From: Morinoia aosen
Taxonomy: Eukaryota > Arthropoda > Malacostraca > Amphipoda > Talitridae
DNA: 64,000 bases
NCBI GenBank assembly: GCA_030386875.1
Contig: CM059559.1
Location: 68,152,392 to 68,216,391, forward strand
Reading direction: 5' to 3'
A model generated the notes under the pieces. That model did no database searches, was not told the DNA's origin, and saw only the letters and a program-made list of their open reading frames with translations. The translations under genes were made by a program, and so were the position numbers. Within the stretch, counting starts at the first letter, position 1; every line of letters starts with the position of its first letter. Below are positions 46,447-58,051 of the stretch, piece by piece.

Positions 46447-47008
46447 ATCAGCCTGACACTCTCACACTGTTAAAGACATAAATGTCTTCCTTCTCAATAC
46501 AGAAATGCTAAAGGTTCCAGAAGGCCAGTATAGCAGCAACTACAGAGCCAATAATTTAGGAACACTAACAGCATACCTTATGAATGAGCAAAATATAACA
46601 GACGATCAAAGAAAACTACAAAATGGTGATATGGGTAACTTGTTAGCAATCCCAAAGGTTGCACATGAGAAGACTCAGGAATTTCAATCAACACTGGAAA
46701 TCATAGCACAAAATTAAATCAATAAAAAGTAGTAAGTTGAATTATTAATGTTTGCAAAAATTCAAAATGGCTAAACAAAAAACCTAGGATTCAATTAAAA
46801 TTCTATAAATAAAATTAAAGAACTGAAAATACCTCAAAGGTCTTGAATGATGTTACACATGCAATTAAATCTTGAACATAGTTGTCTAAAAATTGAAGAC
46901 AAGTCAAAATTAAACAAAACTCGAAGTATAGAAACAAATGACTAAAAAACCAATGAGTCATAGAATTAGAGAGGTATCAAAGAAGTAGAGCAGGCCCTGA
47001 AGTTTCAC

Positions 47009-47100
47009 CTGTCAGACTCCAGAAAGCAATCAGTGGCCCCAACACTGCCAGGTACTCCAGCCAGCACCAACTCGCTGTTCTCCAACTGATCCTCGCTGCT
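47009..47100 (-). CDS. Candidate internal exon, unassigned
   Basis: 92 bp between an acceptor GGTTACCTTCAG and donor ACAG|GTGAAA, open in the frame SSEDQLENSELVLAGVPG and GATDCFLESD. It does not join the zinc-finger exon 1 in frame to its ATG, so it could be 5' UTR of that gene, part of another gene, or chance. Confidence 0.3.
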
Positions 47101-48155
47101 CTGAAGGTAACCAAGGACAAACAATCGTAACCTTCAAAGTTGCAGTATGGCATCATTCTACTGTACAACTGCAATAGCAATATAAGAGGTCACTCATAAA
47201 TGTTCTTCTAAATTGAAGAGAAAATGTAACTCCTCTGATCTTGACTATATTTTAACATTATCACAACAAGTAGTTTTATCCTGCAATGCATAAGAACTAT
47301 AGTAATTGGAAGCTGGCATCATAAGCTATCTTTGAATAAAAGATGAATGACTTACCTAATGAGAGTCCTGATCACACAGGATATCCTTTTTACAGGAAGG
47401 CAGGTTTTATGAGATTATTCAAGTATTATATCTATTGATTAAATTCATGTTAAATTATTTTTCTTTATTGTAAGATAAAGCTGAAAAGAATTAAAAAAGC
47501 ATTCAATAGAGGAACAAAACTGAATACAATAGAATGAAATGTAAATACAAAGGATAATTAGCTCCATGCAATGAATGAAACAACAAAATGCCTTATTACC
47601 TAACAGTTCAATTTTTCTACCATTTAAAGTCAGGTAACTTTTCCTAAAAGCTCCTCACAAACTTTCCCATGCTTGTTACCATCTTTTAGTTTTCACCTCA
47701 TCTTATTCATTATTAGTAGCCCATAGCACTCCCAAATACTACAACCAACTTTTGATAAACAATTCTTATCTTAATTCTTCTACAACCACCTGAAATCTTT
47801 CCATAAGAGACCCCTATAAACACTTACCAATCTACAATTTCTATTCATCTTAGCTAATAATTCTAAAATATCAGCACAGAGTAGCTGCAATTTATTGATG
47901 ACTGTGCACCTAATATCCCCCCCCCCTCCAAAAAAAAGTCTTGCATTCATCTGACACAAAAACTCTATCTGTATACGTATTTAACAAACCTAACATCATT
48001 ACACACGACTGATGCAAACCCACAAGCACTTCACACCATTCAATCTTCAATCACTATCCTTTCAGTCCTCACACATGCTCTACTTTCATTATAATAGCTC
48101 ATTGCTTTAACATGAACATTCAAACTGAATCCAGATTTTTATTGCTCTATTCGCT
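47101..48155. other. No gene recognised
   Basis: AT-rich. A poly-C run at 47920-47928 is the only notable point. Confidence 0.4.
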
Positions 48156-50219
48156 AGAGATATGCTTACTTCACAAGCTGACAAATTTGCAGAATGATCT
48201 GCACACCATAAGTGGAAGAAATGGGGTTTGGAAGAGGGAGAGGGGTCCAATCAGAAGCCAGTGACGACCAGCAAATGCACGTGCCATGCCCCTGAAAATT
48301 CTTCTTTTGTTGTTTTATTACTCTATTTAATACATAAGTCCTTATTTTACTAGATAGCAAAGGTTCAGAATGTTCTGGGCTTTGTGAGAGGGAGAGGGTG
48401 GATTCAAATCAAATAGTGCCGGACAGTAACTGCATTAGGCACAAACCAGAAATATCTGGATTTTGTTTTGTTGGTCTATTTGACACAGAACTCCTTAGTT
48501 TACAATCTAGCAAAGCTACACAACATTCTTTGCTCTGTGAGATTGGAAAACATAGGCATGAAAGGGTGTAGCACGCCGAGGATGCCGTAGCGTTTGCATC
48601 TGGAGCTGTGGTGCACATCAGTGATGCCAGTGGTATCAGTTCATTCAAAGAACAACAAAAAACTTATATGAAAAGCAATTCAAATGTTCAAATAGCTTTC
48701 AGAATATCAACCGAGTCAATTTTTTTAAGTAATATAGCTTGCAAAGGAAAAAATGAAAAATTGTAAAAAAATGCTCTTCCAGAACAGTTGAAAGTATAAG
48801 TTCAAAACTTATCTCCTCTGAAAGTTATTATCATAGAGCAATGATTCAAGTCTCATTGAATATCTAAAATGTTGCTGCATGACAGGATGTGGGTTCCCAT
48901 TGAAATTTACAATAATTTTTTAGTTACATAGAAAAATCTGCGGAAAAATGAAAGAAAAAAAAGTAATTTCATATATTGTTAAAAACGGCAAATTTCATAA
49001 CAAGCTCACGTCCAGCTATGCAGCAACATTTCGCAAATTCAATGAGACATAAATCATTGCTCTACGATAATAACTTTCGGAGGAGATGGCTTTTGAAAAT
49101 ATCCTATTTTTTCACTCATTTTTTCTTATTATCTCAGTAAATAATTTGAAAGTTGAAAAAAGTGTGGGATACACACCTGTGACTCTAAGAAGAAAACATG
49201 TCTATGCCAAATTTTATAGAACTAGTACCCATACAACAAACTTCAATCAAAAAAATGGCTGTCACATTTGTTGCATGGGAACTAGATCTATGAAATTTTT
49301 CATATGTGTATTTTTGATAGGGTTACAGGTGCGTATCCCAAAATTTTTTCAATTTTTGAACTAATTACTGAGAAAATATGTAAAAATCGGTGAAAAAATT
49401 TGGTATTTTCCAAGCTATCTCCTCTGAAGGTTTCCATTGTAGAGCAATGATTCAAGTCTCATTGAATGTGCAAAGAATTGCTGCATGGCTGGACTAAGAA
49501 TGGATTCAAAATTTGTGAAAGTTTAGTTTTTATAATACAATATTTCTCATGAAACGTTATGGTTTTTCCAATCGATTTTTCAATGTTAAAAAAGTACTAT
49601 GAATTTCATATTGATTTTCCGTCCAGCTATGCAGCCACTCTTTGCGCATTCAATATCCAAATCATGATGCTCTACAATAATAACTTTCGAAGGAGATAGC
49701 TTTTGGAAATACCCTATTTTCCTATTTTAAACTGTTCAGAGAGAACATTTTTCTAAAATTTTACTTTTTTTCATTTGCAAGCTAAATTGCTTGGAAAAAT
49801 TGACATGGTTGATGTTCTGGAAGCTATCTGAACATATGAATATCTTTCCATGTAAGTTTTTTGTTGTTCCTTGAAGGAACTTGTACCAGAGGTATCATGA
49901 GACATTTGGAACTGGTATCATAGATACGTATCACCGCTCCAGGAGCACGCACACTGCATCCTTCTTGATGCACTTCTACCCTTCCCACCTTTGTTTTCCC
50001 CTCTCACGCAGCAAAGAACGTTGTGAAGCTTTGCTAGATTGTAAACTAGGGAGTACTGTGTCAAATAGACCAACACAACATAATCCAGATATTTCTGGTT
50101 TATGTCTAATGCAGTGACTGTCTGGCCCTATCAGCTGCATTCGAAACCACCCCCTTCCCCCTCTCACAAAGCACAAAATGTTCAGCATATTTGATAGCTG
50201 GTGAAGTAAGCATATCTCT
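48156..50219. mobile_element. Foldback-type element, about 2.06 kb hairpin
   Basis: Starts AGAGATATGCTTACTTCAC and ends with its inverse GTGAAGTAAGCATATCTCT. The arms (about 48156-49080 and 49420-50219) stay inversely homologous for at least 700 bp. The left arm contains an internal direct duplication of about 160 bp (48225-48375 and 48385-48540). A sub-repeat of about 80 bp with AGAGCAATGATTCAAGTCTC appears four times in alternating orientation (48820 +, 49010 -, 49425 +, 49620 -). No protein was found. Confidence 0.8.
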
Positions 50220-50279
50220 GATGAATCAAGTTATAAAACAAAAACCAGGAATTTTCCGGATTTTGGGTATATATTCCCC

Positions 50280-51250
50280 TTCAGGGACTCGAACAATTTG
50301 GCCCGATAAAATATTCTAAAATTTATGCAAATACTTCATGCGTGAAATAAGCTCCGACGTATTCACATGTTTATAACATTTATAGCCATAAATTTTTTTG
50401 GAATTTACCCATACCTCTCTTCTCCCACTTCCTCCCCCAGAGGAAAATTTCTTTAAATTACCAAGATTGTGCTGAGAGATTTTTTTTTTAGATTCACAAT
50501 GGACATATCCCCATAATTAACACGTTAAGTGCGGCGTGACCCACCGGTGGTCATTTAGGTGATTTTCACAATGCTGTTTGCCGACCAGTAGTCGCTCACT
50601 CAATTTTTATAAATACTAAATGAAAGTTAAATGAAGGCATGATCCAGTCAAGGTTTGCTATTTTCAAAATTTCTTACTAAAGTTGACTCTAAATTTGAGC
50701 TAGATATTGAACTTCATTTTAACCCGCCGCACTTAACGTGTTAAGATTCAATGTTTTTATATTTTTCCCAGATATATTGTAACAAATTTTTTAATTTTTT
50801 CAAGATCGTCCCAGGCCCCTGTCGGTCCGGTGAGCTTTTTGTTTTGTTGTTCAAAAAGGACCCATAGGTGGTCGACTATTCGGTCGTAAAATTTTATGGC
50901 TCGATGGACAATGGACAGAGGGGACAAAAATCTTGAACTTTTGACTCCATTTCAACTCCATATAAAAAGAAAACAAAATGGGAAATGGATAATTTGAAAA
51001 ATTACTTTTGTTATAAATGTTTTGAGGATTTGAAAACTGTCTTTATTTTTGTTCTAGCATAAAAACTCAATGAGGAGATGTGGTTTGAAATATCCATAAA
51101 AATGAACTAAAAAACCAATATTTTGTAAAAAAACTAAGGCCTAAATCTAAAAAGTGACATGTGAAAAAGTTTACCTTCAAAAAATACATATACTGGCCAA
51201 TTTTCAAAATAATCGAACGAAAAAAGTCGAAAAATTGGGACGATCTCCTT
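50280..51250. mobile_element. Dispersed AT-rich repeat and TIR family T, copy 1
   Basis: 50330-50516 is related to 63296-63450 (GTTTATAACATTTATAGCC; GATTCACAATG(G/A)ACATATC). From 50801 (AAGATCGTCCCAGGCCCCTG) to 51250 (GGGACGATCTCCTT) the segment matches the element at 53378-55329. Confidence 0.65.
50517..50744 (+). mobile_element. piggyBac-type MITE, copy 4
   Basis: TTAA at both ends (50517-50520, 50741-50744), TIR CACGTTAAGTGCGGCG and its inverse, internal CCACCGGTGG. Confidence 0.87.
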
Positions 51251-51980
51251 AAACTTTTTTCCTGATCAAGCAAGAAAAATTTAATAAAAAAATTCATAAT
51301 CAACTGATCAAAAAACTACCTCTCCATTTTATAGTACTCTCCTTGATCTTTACAATGCAGAAAAGATCTTTGATCTTTACAACTTTTTCTCCTTACCGTC
51401 AAAACTGTAGAAGAAATAAAGTGGCAAAGTTGAAAGTGTTTCAGAAAAAATGGCAGTCAAAGTTACCGAGCACCAGAATGCACATGACACTGTTTCATAC
51501 CATTGTTTTCTGCCAAAACTTACAAACTAAAACACCACTAATAAGTCAAAACGGTTTTAGATTAGTCTTCCATAGTTAAAATAAATCACTACCACTAATG
51601 TGACTAATACTTGCCGTATCTGCAAAAGGATCTCAACAGTTTTTCCAAGTGAAATCTTCAAAAAAATTTTAAAAATACTTCTTGAGTGATGTAATGGGGC
51701 GATTCACCAGTCTCCTAAACCGTGTTTGCTCATGAGATGGAGCAATCTGACTATTCCCCTAACCCCTACTTTTTCTGTTTCAGAACAGATTAATCAATGT
51801 TAACAGGTTAAGGGAAAATTCCAAAAGAGCAGCATAATATTATACGAGCAAATTATTGAGTGGCACCATCCAGCAAGGGTAAGAATAATAGGCAGCAATA
51901 GGGTCAAAATAAAGGAATGTAAAGGTATATTTAATGATTGAAATACTTTATTGTAAACGATATTGATTATTAATTAGGTG
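51251..51980. other. No gene recognised
   Basis: AT-rich. A 24-bp near-duplication of TTGATCTTTACAA lies at 51343-51383. Confidence 0.4.
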
Positions 51981-52515
51981 AAAGTGAGAAATTATGTACT
52001 CTATTGCTTGCATTATCATTGTAAGTTTTTATTCATTATGTGTGGTGGATTGGCAGGAAGACCTCCAAACCTCCAAATCAACCTCCAACCCTCCAATTGG
52101 AGAGCGGGAGTTGAACCCGACGGGAGACACCAGGGCCATCACCCGAAGCTCGGTTGTGTCCGCCATAACTTTGAGGACAAGGGACAGCCTACAACAACAG
52201 TTGAGTCTTCCTCAAGCACGGCCGATCTCTTGTCGCTGCCTTACTCTGGCACCTGCCACTGCCGCACCTTGCATCTCCAGCTGTGTTCAGGCAGCTCCTG
52301 TTGAACTCTGGCAGCTCTTGCTCCAGCCTTGCTCCCGCACCCCCTATTGCTTTGGTACCCCTGTACCGCTGCGCTCTGGCCCCCCTTGCACTCCTGCAAG
52401 CCCGCCTTGGGTGGGCCGTTGTTGCTGAGGGAGTAGGTCTAGGGTTGCTGTCGTGCTGGGTTACCCCTAGTATAGTTAACCGCTGTGTTACAGTTGAGTG
52501 TTTATTTTGTTAGGG
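51981..52515 (+). other. GC-rich island with a primer-binding-site-like motif
   Basis: A 400-bp GC-rich stretch in AT-rich surroundings. At about 52099 TTGGAGAGCGGGAGTTGAAC continues into CCGAC; its complement is GGTTCAACTCC plus a CCA end, the T-arm and 3' end of a tRNA. That is what a retroelement PBS looks like, but no LTR pair was found. Open frames over 51978-52428 show no recognisable domain. Confidence 0.4.
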
Positions 52516-53374
52516 TAATTTGTAAGTAGGTAGGGTATTACTGTCGGCATCTGTTTTTTTTTTCTATGTATACGTTGTAATTATTGTTCATGGTGACTAC
52601 TGATATTTCATTTCCAAATTTTACTACTTTTTACTACCTTCAACGGTAAAACATTACTACCTTTTTTTACACAATGAATGTTGTCCAAATGTTTAGAGGT
52701 AAGTATTTGGCCCATAATGAGTAATTTGAGTCAAAAATATACGCAATACCAAAGGTTCAAACAAAGCCCCAAGTTTCTTAATACGTAAAATACTTAATAC
52801 TAAATGGAGCAACCGAAGCTTTACGGCAAAGAAGTTACCTAAATTTTTAAGGTACCCCATCCTAAATGGACTCCAACAAAAGTTTAGTGAAGATCTTGTC
52901 TTAACATCTTTCAACTCTGATAACAGTTTATCATATGGAAAAAATAAACTGACTGGAAACTAGCAGACACCAGGGGAGTGTCAGATCCCTTTAGAGCAGG
53001 GTAGAATATCAAGGAATTTCATTATGACCAAACACTATGCTACTTCGGAAATACGAGTTTGTAAACTATTTCTATCGTACCTCAAAATCTAAATCGGCAT
53101 CCTAATTGCGATCAATAACAAATAGGTTATGAACACGTCATATTACGGAACCAAAATGAAAATGCAAATTTCATGTAGCGACCTTATATACATTTAGTAG
53201 AAGAATGAACTTTGATTACATGGAGCATCTCCATGCTATGACGACATCCTGGAGGAAACTGAATTACCATGACTGCCAAAAAGAACTTCAAAGAAACAAA
53301 ACTCTCTTTCAAATGATGACACATTGTATTAAAAGATAATTTTATTAGTAATTCTTTCTGTATTTGGACTTACA
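52516..53374. other. No gene recognised
   Basis: Includes TACTACTTTTTACTACC-type simple sequence at 52620-52660, also found at 62998-63088. Confidence 0.4.
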
Positions 53375-54002
53375 TTAAGGAGATCATCCCAGGCCCTTGC
53401 CAGATTCTGTCGATTCCATGGTCATTTTGCATGTTTTTGTTGTAAAAGAACCCTTAGGTGGTAGACTATTCGTTCCTAAAATTTGATGGCGCTACGGACA
53501 ATAATTCCCCCTCCCACAGGGGGGGGGGGGGTGAGGGGGACCAAAATCTTTCACTTTTTTCCGATTTTGACCCCACATAAAAAGAGAACAAATGGGAAAT
53601 GGAGAAAAAGGCTCAATTTGAGTTTGTTAGAAATGTTCTAAGGATTCCAAAACTGTCTTTGCTTTTGTTCTAGCATCAAAACTGAAGAAGTTTCATTTTG
53701 AAATATCAATATAAATGAAAAGCACCCAAAATTTTCCATTTTTTCCCGATTTTGACCCCATATAAAAAGAAAACAAATGGGAAATGAAAAAAAAGCTGAA
53801 TTTGAGTTTGTTAGAAATGTTCCAAGGGTTCTAAAACTGTCTTTGCTTTTGTTCTAGCATCAAAACTGAAGGAGTTCCATTATGAAATATCAATATTAGT
53901 GAAATATCAATACCTGAAAAACCAATGTCAAATTTTTGCAAAATCTAAAGCCTCAATCAAAAAAACGAATGGAATCAATTGTGCTTCTTTTCAAAGGTAA
54001 CA

Positions 54003-54373
54003 GATTAGATTAGATTAGATTATAAGTTAGTTTAAACCTCCCTAACCGCTACAAAAATAGAGCGTATCGAAGAGAGGAGGGAGGAAGGCACCATTTAGTA
54101 TGGAGATAAGAGAATGAGGAATCTATGCAGAAAGGGCATAGAAACAGTAAGATGAGAAAGAAGTTCATGAAATAAGATAAAAGTTGAAGAAGAAAGTAGT
54201 AGGTGCTGAAAAACAGGACAGCAGTGAACCGAAAAAAGGTGGTCCTTAACATAGCAAAAAAAACATTTTATTTCAACAAAAAGAAGGCCTACCTAACTCT
54301 CAGCTCGGGCCCTGACATCGTCCCCTGGGAGCGCTAGTTCCCATAGATACAATAATTGTATCCCCCTGAGGGG
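54003..54373 (-). mobile_element. Retroposon family R, copy d (reference copy)
   Basis: Bounded by a 14-bp target duplication with one mismatch: TTTCAAAGGTAACA (53989-54002) and TTTCAAAGGTTACA (54374-54387). On the minus strand the element starts ACCCCTCAGGGGGATAC and ends in the simple tail TAATCTAATCTAATC. Long target duplications plus a simple-repeat tail mark a LINE-mobilised retroposon. No box A/B promoter could be assigned. Confidence 0.8.
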
Positions 54374-54463
54374 TTTCAAAGGTTACATATCATGGTCAAA
54401 TTTCATAAGAATCAGACTGAAAATCAAAAATTTCATTTTGGAAAAAAATGAAACTTTTTTTTT

Positions 54464-54691
54464 TTAACACGTTCCCTGCGAAGGGACCCACCGGTGGTCC
54501 CTTAGGTGGTTTTCAAAGTGCTGCTGACCCACCTGCAGTCACCAACTCATTGATTATAAATACTTAATGAAAGGTAAATAAAACCCCAATCCAGTTTATG
54601 TTAGCTATTTTCAAAGTAGATTACTACAATTGACTTTAAATTCAAATTGAATATTAAACTTCAGTTTAACCCATCGCAGTTAATGTGTTAA
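54464..54691 (+). mobile_element. piggyBac-type MITE, copy 5
   Basis: TTAA at 54464-54467 and 54688-54691, internal CCCACCGGTGG; the left TIR (CACGTTCCCTGCG) is slightly diverged. Confidence 0.83.
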
Positions 54692-55330
54692 ATCACAATT
54701 TACAGTTTGAATATGAAGTTATATATGGAAATTATCAAAATAAAAATTAAAACTGCATTCTATTATATCAATTTTTCATTATATTACACTTCAACAAACA
54801 ATTTTGTTTTTCGCTTATACCCAACACTTCTAATTTTGAACATTCATCCTGGAACTAGTTCTTGAGTTTTGATGCTAGAACAAATCCAAAGACAGTTTTA
54901 GAATCCTTGAAACACTTCTAACAAACTCAAATTCGGCTTTTTTTCAAATTTGAATTCTTTGAAGAAATATATAGCTCTAAAAACAAAAAAAAGTTGCTGA
55001 TTTTTGAAATTTCAAAAAATTTTGAATAAATAGAAAAAATTTGAATTTGAAAAAAAGCCAAATTTGAGTTTGTTAGAAATGTTTCAAGGGTTCTAAAACT
55101 GTCTTTGTTTTTGTTCTAGCATCAAAACTGAAGGAGAAGTTCCAATCCGAAATATCAATAAAAATATACTAAAAACACATTTTTCGTCAAAAAAAAAAAC
55201 AAATAAGGCCTAAATCGAAAAAATGACAGGAGTAAAAAAGGTTTACTTTCACAAAAGACATATAGGCCTACTGGCCAATTTTCAAACGGATCGGACGAAA
55301 AAAGGTTTCAACCCGGGATGATCTCCTTAG

Positions 55331-55820
55331 TCACTGGAATAAAAACTTTCAGCTTTACAAAGAGGTAATTTTTTTCAAAAAAACATTTATAGTTTCAGTA
55401 AATCGTTGTTTCCCCAAATCGAAGTGGACAGAATAAACTCGTCTTTTCACAGGAAAATACTGCTCACAATCAAGCTCAGGTCCAAAAAAACACTTTCTGG
55501 ATATAAATGAACTGCAGATAAGTTCCTTTGACATTTTAATGTTTCTATCCTGCCGCAACAACTTGGGAGTGTGAGTATATTTTTCTTGGAATAAAAATTG
55601 GAAGGCTACATCAAGTTTATAATAATCAGGACTTAACCAGTCAAATATATGACTTTGAATTAAATATTATTCATTAGGAGGAATTAAAATGTAATAAGTT
55701 TGATTCACGACTTACTCATCTGAAATTGCAGCAGGACTTGCTAAAAGCTAATTAAGAACAATTTAATTTCTGTGCTTATGTGCTCACGTTTGCGAATAAA
55801 ATACTTTAATTTTTGAGTAT
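55331..55820. other. No gene recognised
   Basis: AT-rich. A 68-codon open frame at 55355-55561 (minus) has no recognisable domain. Confidence 0.4.
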
Positions 55821-55834
55821 CAAGTGCACAAAAA

Positions 55835-57050
55835 TTACATTAGTCATTAGTTTTAGCCTCCCTACCCAGCAACAAATGCGATCCAAAGAGAGGAAGGAGG
55901 AAGGCACCGTTTAGTATGGAGTTAAGGGGACCGTGCTCCCAAAAAAAAAATCCTTAACTATTCGACCCATATTCATGAAACTTGGAATAGGTATGTAAAA
56001 TTGAACAAGGATTAAGATTGGACTCGTGTGTTTTTCCCATTTTCCCTATAGAAAACGTGTTATTCAAAGAAAACGTCAAAATAAAGGGTCTGGGGAAAAC
56101 CTATGGACGTAATCAGATTTTGAGATACAGAGATAATATTGGTATCAAAAGAAGCAGACATGTATTCTCTACAACGTGACGTGGAGTTATGTTGAATTTT
56201 CAAAATACTTTTTGAAAAAAATGAAAAATATAAATTTTTTTTCCTATTTTCACACTTTTCCCTTACAAAAGAAAACGTAGCTAATTTTCTATTCCGTAAA
56301 TGAATAAAAGCCCACGTCATCTTGTAGAGGATTGAATTCCAGTTCTTTTGATACTAAAATCATAACTGTAGCTCAAAAACTGAAAACTTCCCTAGGTGTA
56401 GAAGCCCTAAATTTCAATTATTCAGGAGACCCATTTTTCCACACGCATAGTAGTTGACGCATCATTTTTGTGCTGACCCTGGGTCCCCTCCCCAACTTGT
56501 GTTTGGCGATGTTTGGCAATTTGTGCAACTTGTGAAAAATTGCCAAACATTGCCAGTAAGATAATTACAGGGAGAGAAAGGATTACAACATGGAAAGCAA
56601 GAACTGCGCAGCGTGAGCCGCCTCCCGTACCCCACCGCTCCCCCTCCCACCCCTCTTTTGACCCACTTCCTGTGGTCTTCTGTGTGTAAAACGTTACCAA
56701 TATGTCCGCTACATATATACGTACATTTTAATGAATGAAAACGAAATTCGACCATTTCTCAATTTTTTGGGAGTACGGTTCCCTTAAGGAAATGCAGAAT
56801 CTACGCAGAAAGGGCATATAAACAGTAAGTTGAGAAAGAAGATTATGAAAAAAGAGCAAGTTGAAGAAGAAAGTAGTAGGAGCTGAAGAACAGGACAGCA
56901 GTGAACCGAAAAAAGGTGGTCCTTAACAAAACGAAAGCATTTTATTTCAACAAAAAGAGGGCCTACTTAGCTCTCAGCTTGGGCCCTCTCATTTTCCCCC
57001 TGGGAGCGCTAATTCCCATAGAAACAATAGTTGTATCCCCCTGAGGGGAA
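55835..57050 (-). mobile_element. Retroposon family R, copy e, split by a piggyBac-type element
   Basis: R sequence 55835-55925 and 56784-57050, flanked by a perfect 14-bp duplication CAAGTGCACAAAAA (55821-55834 and 57051-57064). Confidence 0.85.
55926..56783. mobile_element. piggyBac-type element, 858 bp, inside R copy e
   Basis: TTAA on both sides (55922-55925, 56784-56787). TIR GGGGACCGTGCTCCCAAAAA against inverse TTTTTTGGGAGTACGGTTCC. Different family from the 228-bp MITEs. Open frames up to 97 residues show no transposase, so it is non-autonomous. Confidence 0.87.
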
Positions 57051-57064
57051 CAAGTGCACAAAAA

Positions 57065-57656
57065 AAACAATTATGCCAACTATGCTATATGTAAATCTTA
57101 CGGGCAACTGCATCCACTAAAGATGAAATCCAATATAATGTAATAGTTATTTAGTGATAAGTACAACTACCTATTTGAAAATTTTGGCTAGTTGTTAATG
57201 TTTATTCATAAAATTTAAAAGAAAAAGTTCACAAGATGTTTTACATTTAAAAGAATCGTAATTCTTAATAAAATATAAATTATTTTACTCGACAAACATA
57301 TTTCAACCAGAGCTACTTGATATGCTTCCACAAGAAAATACGGAGCTATGCTATTCCATTTTTCCTTGAAATCTTGTAATGCATATTTGATACATAAGAA
57401 TAAAAGATGTTAAATGTCGACCTCATAATCATAAATGCATCATTTTTAAATCCTTGTTTTATTTCAATACTAATTCCTGATATCACACGTTCCTAAGCTT
57501 GTATCTCAATGTAAATGCGCACTAATAAAAGTGTTTTCAACAATGCATCGCCACTGGTATTACATTTTTTAAATTTACATTCATATAATTTATGAAACCT
57601 TGATTATCGCATCAAACCGAAAGCCATTTTATTGTTTTCTTCAAATAATTTTTTAA
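57065..57656. other. No gene recognised
   Basis: AT-rich flank of the gypsy-like element. Confidence 0.4.
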
Positions 57657-57661
57657 TAATA

Positions 57662-58012
57662 TGTTGGCTTACCGTAAATTCTGCTCGGTGCCTTCACCGC
57701 CAGCAGAACCGCTAAGCAGCTGCCGCAGCTGGCTGACCTTCCTCGTAGGCCCAGAGGAATATCGAAAGCAAGGCACCCGCCTTGCTTCACAAACGTAACG
57801 AAAGAAAACACGCCGGCACAACGACGCGAACCGAAGAGCGAAATCACACGCGCGACTACTCTCCACAACTGCCATCAGTACACTGCCGCCACCCAGCCGC
57901 AGCCAGTCGGCTGCGACAGCCAGTCGGCTGCAGCAGCCAGATCCCAAAACTTGGGGGTGGCGCACTCATCGCTGCGGCGCCCTCTTGCGTCGGCTAATTC
58001 TTCAACGCCACA
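57662..58012 (-). repeat. 3' LTR of the gypsy-like element
   Basis: 351 bp, TG...CA ends. Shorter than the 5' LTR because it has two instead of three copies of an 18-bp GCAGCCAGTCGGCTGCGA-type unit. About eight to ten other differences by eye. Confidence 0.93.
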
Positions 58013-58025
58013 TCTCCCCCAGTTT
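58013..58025 (-). other. Polypurine tract
   Basis: On the minus strand AACTGGGGGAGA directly precedes the LTR start TGTGGCG. Confidence 0.8.
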
Positions 58026-58051
58026 CTCACGAAACTCACAGTGCCTGGTGC

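Larger units (their letters stand above)
53376..55330. mobile_element. TIR family T, copy 2, with two nested insertions
   Basis: Left end TA-AGGAGATCATCCCAGGCCC (53376), right end GGGATGATCTCCT-TA (to 55329). The TA on both sides suggests a Tc1/mariner-type TA duplication. Internal units (GAAATGTT(C/T)(C/T)AAGG; AAAACTGTCTTTG; TTGTTCTAGCATCAAAACTG) occur several times. A 12-G run lies at 53520-53532. R copy d and MITE copy 5 are inserted in it. No transposase seen. Confidence 0.7.
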
